Positions 45,034-51,989 of a stretch of 53,339 bases of DNA are shown here, piece after piece. The stretch is from an uncultured Phycisphaerales bacterium. GTDB lineage: Bacteria > Planctomycetota > Phycisphaerae > WQYP01. The position numbers were made by a program, and so were the translations under genes. The notes below the pieces were generated by a model, which did not search any database, was not told the origin of the DNA, and saw nothing but the letters and a program-made list of their open reading frames with translations. Position 1 is the first letter of the stretch. Each line of letters starts with the position of its first letter. The stretch covers positions 1-53,339 of the forward strand of contig CAIMWO010000083.1 in the NCBI GenBank assembly GCA_903845195.1. The letters are read 5' to 3'.

Positions 45034-47273
45034 CGATACACCGAAAACACCCGCGCCAGCACCGTCTCCACCAGGAAGAATCCCAGCGCCGCTAATATCA
45101 ACCACCGACCGATCGAAGTATCCGTATTCGCTCCGCTCGTCCCGCTTTCACTATTCACCATTTTCAATTCACTATTGCCCACAACGATATCCCGGGCCTC
45201 CAGGCCCGTCGCTGCCGCAAAGGCTGCACCCTTCACGTGCCGTATATCGATCTCGTCCGCATCCGGGTTTACCGCGATCACCGGCGCCCCGCTCCCCGCT
45301 GCAGGCGAATATACCCCAGCCGCCGTCAGGGCCCCGCTCGTCAATCGTGCACGCCCATCCTTCTCAATCGTCGTCGTAACGCTGATCCGTTCCTTCCGCG
45401 GTGCCGTCCACGCGCCGGGGCTCGCCACATCCGCCGGCAGATTGATCTTCTCGCCCACCCCCAGCGTCAGCACATCCGGTTGCCGCGGCAGCGCGTAGTA
45501 CATCAATTCATGCAGGAACGGCAGAAATGAGGGCTTCGGCCCAAACGTGTTCCACGTCGCATCCGCCGATGATGCAAACTGTACCACCCGCCCCTTGCCC
45601 GCCGGCCGCGTCACCACCGCCGCATCGCCCGCCGCTCCTGCCTGCTTGCTCGTGTAACGCAGAATCGTCTCGACGCTGCCATCCTTCGGCACGCCCAGCT
45701 TCAAATACTGCTGCGTCTGCACGTTCGTAAATCCGACCTGCAACCCCGCCTGATAGGCCTCGCCAAATTTCTGCAGCACCGGATGGGTGAATCCTTCCGG
45801 ATTGAATGTAACGCCTTCACCCACCTGCTCGGGATGCTCCACCTTGATCAATTGCCCAAACGTCGCCGGCAGCAATTTCGCCCCGCCATCGCCCAGCGCC
45901 TCGTCCATCATTGCCGCGTTCGTCCGGCCGCCCGGGAAAATGATCAGCAGCCCACCCTCTTCCACGTACTTTTTCAGATCTTCGGCCACACGTTTCGTCG
46001 GCGAGCCGACATCGCTCAACACCACCGCCGCATATCCGGGCAGCGGCGTTTTATCCAATTCCAATTCCGTGATCGTCTTGGGCGAAAAAATCGTTCCGCC
46101 CGTCTTCCCTTCGGCCGACAAGGAATAGGCCACCGCCAGATAGGTCGTGCTCCCCAGCGTTCGATTATCCCCCGGCGAGCCATCGACCAGCAGGACCGGC
46201 ACCTCACGCTGCACATCAATCATCAATCGCCGCGCGTCATCCGTCGGTAGCAGATCCGCCGGCAACTTCGCTTCCAGCAGATGCAGCCCCGCTGTCGGCG
46301 CCGTTACCGATGCCAGCACATTGTGCGAATTCCCCGGCTCAATCTTTCCCAGCTTCTCCGTGTGAACGATCACCCCATCCAGCGACACCGTAAGCTGCGT
46401 GTCGATCTGCGGATGATCCGTCGCATTCACCACCGTAATCCGAAACTCCGTCGGCGTGCCGGCCACCACCACCGGCCGCTGCGCCCGGATCTCCGCCACT
46501 CCCATATTCGCCTGCTCGTCACTGCCCAGATCAATTACCCGTAACGCCGTCGCCAGTTTCTGCACGGCCGCCACGCTTTTCTTCAATCGCTCCCCGCTCC
46601 CCTCACCCTTCTGCGCACCGGCCAGCGAACTACGCGACAAATCCGTCAGCACCACCACCTGCCGCGATGATGTTGTATTCTCCAAATCCTTCAACGTTTC
46701 CGCTGCCTGATCCAATGCCCCGGCTAGATCCGTCCCCGCATCGGAAGCCTGCGCCGCATCCACCGCGGCCTTCAGTGTCACATGATCCGGCGACGGCTTA
46801 TTGCCTGCCACCGGTCCGCCACGGCTCGCGTGAATCACCATCGCCGTGTCACCCGCCGGCAGCCCCGCCAGCAAATCCCCTAGCAGCCGCTTGCTCCGAT
46901 CGAATGCCGACGGCGTTCCCGGCTTCTGCCAGGCCATCGAATAGGAATCGTCCCACACCACGATGATCGTCCGCTGCCCCCCCAGCATCCCGCCGACCAC
47001 CGCGTTCGACAGCAGCAACTGTGCAACTCCTGCCGCCAATATCAACAGCGCCAGACACCGCACCGCCAGCAGCAGCCACCTTCGGAACTTCAATTTCCGC
47101 GCATTGCGCCGCTGCGCCGCCAGCAGAAAATCCATCGCTGCCCAGACAATAACCCGGAACTTCCGCTTGTTTAGCAGATGGATAATGATCGGTATCGACG
47201 TCGCCGCCGCCCCGGCGGCAAATAGCCACGGGGTAAGGAATCCAAAAGCCAGAATGGGCATCATTACCAACAT
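45030..47273 (-). CDS. BatA-type N-terminal domain and vWA protein (747 aa)
   Basis: The N-terminus carries the BatA signature (a membrane helix ending in TSIPIIIHLLNKRKFR) and a second helix (RWLLLAVRCLALLILAAGVAQLLL). A vWA domain follows with VVWDDSYSM as metal site. A beta-rich middle part, a GATase-like segment (VPVLLVDGSPGD, VLSDVGSPTKRV, EEGGLLIIFPGG) and a C-terminal helix (WLILAALGFFLVETVLA) complete it. Residues about 698-712, just before the last helix, are encoded by word-repeat DNA (AATAGTGAATTGAAAATGG), an in-frame intrusion. ATG 47273 is the best start; a TTG two codons earlier is possible. Presumed membrane partner of the MoxR ATPase. Confidence 0.82.
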   Translation of the reverse strand: MLVMMPILAFGFLTPWLFAAGAAATSIPIIIHLLNKRKFRVIVWAAMDFLLAAQRRNARKLKFRRWLLLAVRCLALLILAAGVAQLLLSNAVVGGMLGGQRTIIVVWDDSYSMAWQKPGTPSAFDRSKRLLGDLLAGLPAGDTAMVIHASRGGPVAGNKPSPDHVTLKAAVDAAQASDAGTDLAGALDQAAETLKDLENTTSSRQVVVLTDLSRSSLAGAQKGEGSGERLKKSVAAVQKLATALRVIDLGSDEQANMGVAEIRAQRPVVVAGTPTEFRITVVNATDHPQIDTQLTVSLDGVIVHTEKLGKIEPGNSHNVLASVTAPTAGLHLLEAKLPADLLPTDDARRLMIDVQREVPVLLVDGSPGDNRTLGSTTYLAVAYSLSAEGKTGGTIFSPKTITELELDKTPLPGYAAVVLSDVGSPTKRVAEDLKKYVEEGGLLIIFPGGRTNAAMMDEALGDGGAKLLPATFGQLIKVEHPEQVGEGVTFNPEGFTHPVLQKFGEAYQAGLQVGFTNVQTQQYLKLGVPKDGSVETILRYTSKQAGAAGDAAVVTRPAGKGRVVQFASSADATWNTFGPKPSFLPFLHELMYYALPRQPDVLTLGVGEKINLPADVASPGAWTAPRKERISVTTTIEKDGRARLTSGALTAAGVYSPAAGSGAPVIAVNPDADEIDIRHVKGAAFAAATGLEARDIVVGNSELKMVNSESGTSGANTDTSIGRWLILAALGFFLVETVLARVFSVYR

Positions 47274-47301
47274 CGACAATCAGCTCGCCTTCGTAATGTT
47301 C

Positions 47302-47396
47302 TTCACCACAGAGTCGCAGAGAATCCGAGACCACACAGAGAAATTATTTGAAAAGATCTCTGTGCATCCTCCGCTTCTCTGTGGCTCTGTGGTGAA
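47302..47396. repeat. Large CACAGAG inverted repeat (40-bp arms)
   Basis: Arms 47302-47341 and 47357-47396 both start TTCACCACAGAG when read inward and are complementary at 32 of 40 positions, leaving a 15-nt loop. The arms are iterations of (C)CACAGAG. It sits between the DUF58 and BatA-type genes and carries no cargo. No T-run follows directly. Confidence 0.85.
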
Positions 47397-47435
47397 AAAT
47401 CATTCGTCTACCAACCTGTCTGATCAAGAAAAGAA

Positions 47436-47475
47436 CTTCGTGGTCCTTCGTGTCTTCGTGTTCACGTCGTCGTCC
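47436..47475. repeat. Solo CACGAAG word repeat after the DUF58 stop
   Basis: On the reverse strand GGACGACGACGTGAACACGA, then AGACACGAAGGACCACGAAG follow the TGA of the DUF58 gene. The order ACGACGT-AACACGAAG-(A)CAC(G)AAGGACCACGAAG is the same as in the right arm flanking GxxExxY. Confidence 0.8.
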
Positions 47476-48417
47476 TCACTTCATCCGCGCCGCGCGTGTC
47501 GCCAGAAATCCCGGCAACGTCACATCCAGCGGCAAACTCGTATCCACCTGCACAAAATCCACGTGCAATTTGTGGCACGCTTCCCGAATAATCTCCGAGT
47601 GCTTCTTCATCTCCTCGATGTATGCCTCCCGCAGTGCCCGCGGCTCCACCACCAGCTCGCCCATCTCTTCCAGTCCCTTGAACAGTGTCGTGGTGTCGAA
47701 CGGAAACTCCAGCTCATCGTGGTCCATCACCTGCAGCACGATCAAATCATGCCGCTTGTACCGCAAATGCTGAATCCCCTTCACAATCGCCGCCGGATCG
47801 TCAAACAAGTCGCTGATCAGCACGATCAAGCTCCGGTGATGCATCTGCTCGGCAATCTCATCCAGGATTGCTCCCGTGCGCGTCTTCTGATTCTTCGGCG
47901 CCGTCGTCAATTCATCCACGATGATCCGCCACTGCTTCGGATTATTGCTCGGCTTGATGAAATGCCGCACCTTCTGATCGAACACCGCCAGCCCCGCCGA
48001 ATCCTGCTGATGCAGCGCCACATATGCCAGGCTCGCCGCGATGCTCGTCGCATGATCGAATTTCCGCCACCCCTTCCCCGGCTGCCACCCCTTGGTCTGC
48101 GTACCCGCATACGTCATCGACTCCGACGCATCCACCACCAGCATCACCTGCAGATTCGTCTCTTCCTCATACTGCTTGATGTAATGCCGATCCGTCCGTC
48201 CGAAGACCTTCCAGTCGATGTACCGGATGTCATCTCCCTGCACGTACTGCCGATGCTGCGCAAACTCAACCGAAAAGCCCTTGTAGGGCGACCGGTGCAT
48301 CCCCGTAATAAACCCCTCCACGATCAGCCGCGCGCGAATATCCAATGCCTGAATCTTCGCGAGCGTCCGCGGATCCAGATACTTTCGATAATCCACATGC
48401 TCAGCGGGAATCGTCAT
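47476..48417 (-). CDS. DUF58 domain protein (313 aa)
   Basis: DUF58 proteins are vWA-like cytoplasmic partners of MoxR ATPases. The signatures are VEFAQHRQYVQGDDIRYIDW followed by KVFGRTDRHYIKQYEEETN, and the vWA-type VVDASESM metal site. Further, DLFDDPAAIVKGIQHLR and a C-terminal helix follow. Start ATG 48417 (MTIPAEHVDYRKYL) is preferred to an earlier in-frame start lying in the inverted repeat. In most genomes it directly follows moxR; here a GxxExxY cassette separates them, and the distal arm of its inverted repeat ends 11 nt upstream of this start. Confidence 0.9.
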   Translation of the reverse strand: MTIPAEHVDYRKYLDPRTLAKIQALDIRARLIVEGFITGMHRSPYKGFSVEFAQHRQYVQGDDIRYIDWKVFGRTDRHYIKQYEEETNLQVMLVVDASESMTYAGTQTKGWQPGKGWRKFDHATSIAASLAYVALHQQDSAGLAVFDQKVRHFIKPSNNPKQWRIIVDELTTAPKNQKTRTGAILDEIAEQMHHRSLIVLISDLFDDPAAIVKGIQHLRYKRHDLIVLQVMDHDELEFPFDTTTLFKGLEEMGELVVEPRALREAYIEEMKKHSEIIREACHKLHVDFVQVDTSLPLDVTLPGFLATRAARMK

Positions 48418-48427
48418 CAACTCACAC

Positions 48428-48471
48428 ACGACGTAAACACGAAGTCACAAAGACACTAAGGACCACGAAGA
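48428..48471. repeat. Left 44-bp arm flanking the GxxExxY gene
   Basis: This arm and 48883-48926 are reverse complements at 42 of 44 positions (begins ACGACGTAAACACGAAGTCA on the forward strand). It ends 3 nt from the stop codon of the GxxExxY gene. It has the word order of the CACGAAG family. Confidence 0.9.
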
Positions 48472-48474
48472 AAT

Positions 48475-48870
48475 TCAGAGAATAATGCGCTTCATTCCAT
48501 CCTTGATTAGGGGCACGTTGAAATTAACCAGAATGCCCAGTCGCTTGCCTGCCAGTTTCAAATAGGTCTTGGTCTGAGAAGTGAAAACGGGGTGCATTAT
48601 CTCGACGGCTTTTAGTTCCACTATCACTCTTTCCTCAACTAACAGGTCAACCCTCAGACCTGCTTCGATGTTTTTTCCTCGATAGATAATCGGCACATAC
48701 CACTGTCGTCGAACCTTGAGTCCTCGAGACTCCATTTCTAGAAGAAGGCATTCTTCATAAATGCTTTCCAACAATCCTGGTCCAAGTGTCGAGTGCACGA
48801 CGAAGATTGCATCAACAACCTCTTTGGCAATTCGTTCCGTTTCATCATCCAACACATCCCCAAATCCCAT
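48475..48870 (-). CDS. GxxExxY protein, PD-(D/E)XK nuclease-like (131 aa)
   Basis: Small protein of the GxxExxY family (TIGR04256; PDDEXK_3 fold, PF13366). The name-giving motif is GLLESIY (Gly32, Glu35, Tyr38), preceded by VHSTLGPG. The nuclease-like core is GLRVDLLVEERVIVELKAVE with Asp75, Glu85 and Lys87, followed by Gln99 and Tyr103 (SQTKTYLKLAG). The family is common and multicopy in planctomycetes, Bacteroidetes and others; activity is unproven. It is AT-richer than its neighbours and enclosed exactly by a 44-bp inverted repeat, so it looks like the cargo or effector of a small mobile unit inserted into the moxR operon. Its ribosome site is weak. Confidence 0.92.
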   Translation of the reverse strand: MGFGDVLDDETERIAKEVVDAIFVVHSTLGPGLLESIYEECLLLEMESRGLKVRRQWYVPIIYRGKNIEAGLRVDLLVEERVIVELKAVEIMHPVFTSQTKTYLKLAGKRLGILVNFNVPLIKDGMKRIIL

Positions 48871-48882
48871 CTATCAACTCCG

Positions 48883-48926
48883 TCTTCGTGGTCCCTCGTG
48901 TCTTTGTGACTTCGTGTTTACGTCGT
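48883..48926. repeat. Right 44-bp arm flanking the GxxExxY gene
   Basis: Reverse complement of 48428-48471 with two mismatches. On the reverse strand it begins ACGACGTAAACACG, so it overlaps the last two codons and TAA stop of moxR (Lys-Thr-Thr-stop). The word element therefore provides the 3' end of moxR. Confidence 0.9.
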
Positions 48927-49994
48927 CTTTCCTGCAAATACCTTCGGCAACTCCGCCGCGGTCTTCGCGTCCTCGGCATCCCGCGGCGTCTGCTCGATCA
49001 GCATCCGAATAATGTCATCCGGACGCACACCTTCCGCCTCGGCATTGAAATTCGTCAGCACGCGATGACGCAATGTCGGATGGGCCACCTGCCGGATATC
49101 CTCCGTGCTCACGTGATACCGCCCCTGCAGCAGCGCCCGGGCCTTGCCGGCCAGTACCAGCGTCTGGCTCGCCCGCGGACCGGCGCCCCAGCTCACGTAA
49201 TCCTTGATGAACTTCGGCGTGTCCGGCTGACCCAGCCGCGTTTGCCGCACCAGCCGAATCGCATACTTCACCACGTGATCGGCCACTGGCACCTTGCGCA
49301 CCAGTTCCTGCAGCGCCATCACCTCATCGGCCGACAGCACGTGCGCCAACTCCACCTTCCGCGTCTGCGTGGTCAGACGCACGATGTCAAATTCTTCCGC
49401 CTCGCTCGGATAGCTCACCAGCACGTTGAACATGAACCGATCCAACTGCGCCTCCGGCAGCGGATACGTTCCTTCCTGCTCGATCGGGTTCTGCGTCGCC
49501 ATCACAAAGAACGGCTCCGCAAGCCGATGCTGTACGCCGCCGGCGGTGACTTGATGCTCCTGCATCGCTTCGAGCAATGCGGCCTGCGTCTTCGGCGGCG
49601 TGCGGTTGATTTCGTCGGCCAGAATGGCGTTGGCGAAAACTGGGCCGCGCACAAACCGCAGTGATCGTTTCCCGGTGGCCTTGTCCTCTTCGATGACTTC
49701 GGTGCCGGTGATGTCGCTGGGCATCAGGTCGGGCGTGAATTGAATGCGGTTGAACGACAGGCTCAGCGTCTTGGCGAGCGTCGAAATCAACAAGGTTTTG
49801 GCGAGGCCGGGCACGCCCACCAGCAGGCAGTGGCCGCGGCAGAACATCGCGATGAGCAGTTCTTCCATCACGGCCGACTGCCCGACGATGACTTTGCCCA
49901 ACTCGCTCTTGAGCGATTTGTACGCGTCCTGCAGTTTCTGCACGCTGGCCAGTTCTTCCGGCGTCATCTGAGCGGTTTCCGCAGCTTGCGTCAT
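48918..49994 (-). CDS. MoxR-family AAA+ ATPase (358 aa)
   Basis: Cytoplasmic AAA+ chaperone-like ATPase working with vWA proteins. Walker A is GVPGLAKT (60-67), Walker B ILADEINR, sensor 1 in [20 protein letters not shown], and the Arg-finger and sensor 2 regions follow, ending with [26 protein letters not shown] is correctly placed before the ATG. It heads a leftward series GxxExxY-DUF58-BatA-vWA/GATase-DUF4175-unknown-toroid-toroid-NPCBM. The last codons and stop (GGA AAG ACG ACG TAA) lie in a CACGAAG-family repeat arm. Confidence 0.95.
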   Translation of the reverse strand: MTQAAETAQMTPEELASVQKLQDAYKSLKSELGKVIVGQSAVMEELLIAMFCRGHCLLVGVPGLAKTLLISTLAKTLSLSFNRIQFTPDLMPSDITGTEVIEEDKATGKRSLRFVRGPVFANAILADEINRTPPKTQAALLEAMQEHQVTAGGVQHRLAEPFFVMATQNPIEQEGTYPLPEAQLDRFMFNVLVSYPSEAEEFDIVRLTTQTRKVELAHVLSADEVMALQELVRKVPVADHVVKYAIRLVRQTRLGQPDTPKFIKDYVSWGAGPRASQTLVLAGKARALLQGRYHVSTEDIRQVAHPTLRHRVLTNFNAEAEGVRPDDIIRMLIEQTPRDAEDAKTAAELPKVFAGKTT

Positions 49995-50391
49995 GACAAC
50001 TCCTTAAAACTCCGAGAACAATCCTACTGGCGACCGGGCCGTTGGGCGGCCCATGGTCTTTGGCGAAGCAACGGCGGAACCCCTTGCAGACCAAAGGCCT
50101 ACGAATGCCCTGAGGCAAAACCCGCGGCCCAACCATGATTAGTTGCCGCGCCCATAGGGATGTTACCCACAAATACGGAAACCGCGAATTCATCGAACAC
50201 GACGATGTCGCCGATGCCCGGTCATTCCGCTTTTCGACCGATGCTCATAATTTTTCAATAATGACGCCCGATAACGCATCAAAATTCCCTATATTTGCCA
50301 AGTACCCCATCTAATCGTACGAAAGTACATAGGTATGAGACCCTTCACTCGCCGAAATAGTCTCGATGAAGCCGTTTCACTGGAGCCCTGT
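49995..50391. other. 397-bp divergent spacer, moxR / pseudopilin
   Basis: No gene is seen. It carries the upstream regions of two divergent transcription units. A hairpin GGGCCG (50036-50041) / CGGCCC (50047-50052) lies near moxR. The part at 50215-50335 is AT-richer and likely holds the pseudopilin promoter, but no consensus box pair is convincing. Confidence 0.5.
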
Positions 50392-50844
50392 ATGTATCTG
50401 AGGTCTGTTCATCGCCCCGGCTTTACGCTGGTCGAGATCCTCATTGTCGTGATCATCCTGGGCATACTCGCGGCGATTGTCGTTCCGCAGTTCACCAACG
50501 CCAGCACCGATGCACGCGTCGCCAACGTACGCACCACGCTCACCAATGTTCGAACACAGATCGAAGTCTTCAAGGGGCAGCACAACGACTTGCCCCCGCA
50601 GATCACAGGCATGTGGACGCTCCTGCTGACCTGTTCTGACACTTACGAGACGGCTGTGGCCAATCCGGTGGGAACGCGCTGGGGGCCGTACTTCATGTCG
50701 GCGCCGATCAATCCGCTGAATAATCTGACGGCGGTTTCCACCGCAGCGACCGATGCAGCGGCCGGATGGTACTACCAGCCCGCTGGCATCGGGTTCAGCT
50801 TCGAGGCACGCAATGCCGATGGCTCAGTGAATACGAATTACTGA
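50392..50844 (+). CDS. Type II secretion/type IV pilus-like pseudopilin (150 aa)
   Basis: GspG-like prepilin. The processing site is RPG/FTLVE, with cleavage after Gly10, Glu15 at the +5 position, and hydrophobic helix IVVIILGILAAIVVPQF. A GspG-like globular part follows, with Asn/Thr-rich loops and a terminal YYQPAGIGFSFEARNADG. The PilD-type peptidase and secretion ATPase are not in the window, so it is an orphan, as is common for planctomycete pseudopilins. ATG 50392 has GGAG upstream; the earlier in-frame start adds a non-pilin leader and is rejected. Confidence 0.9.
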   Translation: MYLRSVHRPGFTLVEILIVVIILGILAAIVVPQFTNASTDARVANVRTTLTNVRTQIEVFKGQHNDLPPQITGMWTLLLTCSDTYETAVANPVGTRWGPYFMSAPINPLNNLTAVSTAATDAAAGWYYQPAGIGFSFEARNADGSVNTNY

Positions 50845-50903
50845 GAACCAAGAAGGCCGCAAGGGCGCTTGATCGATGGGGGGGTTCGTGGGACACTCGG
50901 GGG

Positions 50904-51875
50904 ATGAACAGCACACAGATAAAATCGGAAGTTGCAACGCCGTCCCTGGCGGTGCGCATTGGCAAAATGCGGTTGGCGAATCCGTTGATGACGGCGTCGG
51001 GGACGTGCGGATATGCCAATGAATACGGGGATTTTGCCGATCTGACGCAGTTTGGCGCCTTCGTCACCAAAGCCATCTCCAAGACGCCGCGGAAGGGCAA
51101 TGAGAGCTACCGTATCGTCGAAACGCGGGCCGGCATGCTCAATGCCATAGGACTGGCCAACATCGGCCTCGAGGCCTTTCTCCGCGACAAGCTTCCGCTC
51201 CTCGAAAAAATGCATGTTCCCGTCATCGTCAACGTCCCCGGCTGGTCCATCGAAGACTATGTCGATGTCGCTGCCGAGCTGGATCAGCAGGCCATCGTCC
51301 AGGGGATCGAACTCAACGTCTCGTGTCCTAACGTCAAGAACGGCATGTCTTTCGGTACGGATCCGGTGCGGCTGCATGAGCTGGTGGCGGCGGTGAAGAA
51401 GCGGGTGCAGCGGTGCGAGCTGATTGTGAAGCTGTCGCCGAACGTCAGCGATGTGGCGGTGACGGCGCGGGCGGCGGTGGAGGCGGGGGCGACGTGCCTG
51501 TCGCTGGTGAATACGTTTACGGCGATGGCGGTGGATATTGAGAAACAGCGGCCGGTGCTGGCCAATGGAACGGGCGGGCTTTCGGGGCCGGCGATCAAGC
51601 CTATCGCGGTGTTTATGACGCACCGGGTGTATACGGAAGTGGCTAAAAAGCACGGGATTCCGATCATCGGCATGGGCGGGATTCAGACCTGGCAGGATGC
51701 GGTGGAGTTCCTGCTGGCGGGGGCTACGGGGCTGGCGGTGGGGACGGCACTGTTCATCGATCCGAACATTCCCAACCAGATTGCGGCGGGGCTGCGGGCG
51801 TACCTGGGGCGGAAAAATTTGGTGGATATCAACCAGCTCATCGGGGCGCTGCAGCCGGCGCAACCGGCGGCGTGA
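50904..51875 (+). CDS. pyrD: Dihydroorotate dehydrogenase, class 1B-like
   Basis: Oxidises dihydroorotate to orotate in pyrimidine synthesis. FMN and substrate motifs: NPLMTASGTCGYANEYGDF at the N-terminus, IGLANIGLEAF, the catalytic loop NVSCPNVKNGMSFG with Cys as base (class 1B type), KLSPNVSDV, and GMGGIQTWQDAVEFLLAGAT with AVGTALF. Length 323 aa is somewhat long from an N-terminal extension of about 20 residues. ATG 50904 follows CGGGGG; longer upstream frames overlap the pilin gene. The class 1B partner PyrK is not nearby. The wobble bias changes inside the gene (C-rich before 51350, G-rich after). Confidence 0.92.
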   Translation: MNSTQIKSEVATPSLAVRIGKMRLANPLMTASGTCGYANEYGDFADLTQFGAFVTKAISKTPRKGNESYRIVETRAGMLNAIGLANIGLEAFLRDKLPLLEKMHVPVIVNVPGWSIEDYVDVAAELDQQAIVQGIELNVSCPNVKNGMSFGTDPVRLHELVAAVKKRVQRCELIVKLSPNVSDVAVTARAAVEAGATCLSLVNTFTAMAVDIEKQRPVLANGTGGLSGPAIKPIAVFMTHRVYTEVAKKHGIPIIGMGGIQTWQDAVEFLLAGATGLAVGTALFIDPNIPNQIAAGLRAYLGRKNLVDINQLIGALQPAQPAA

Positions 51876-51878
51876 GCG

Positions 51879-51914
51879 GGTCGAAAACGGACCGAAACGG
51901 ACCGAAAACGATCG
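51879..51914. repeat. Short tandem ACGGACCGAAA words after pyrD
   Basis: Three imperfect 10-11-mers (CGAAAACGGAC, CGAAACGGAC, CGAAAACGATC) follow the pyrD stop within a few bases. They match the pattern of word repeats touching stop codons elsewhere in the window. Confidence 0.6.
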
Positions 51915-51989
51915 ATTTTGGACGCGTTTTGACACTGTTTTGAGTGCGTTTTGCAGAGAACTGAGTCGTATTTTTCATATTTTTGCGAG

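Noticed and set aside
47302..47396. The CACAGAG hairpin as a normal intrinsic terminator
   Set aside because: Arms are too long and AT/GC-mixed, the loop is 15 nt, no T-run follows in the operon direction, and the cluster continues downstream with the same orientation.
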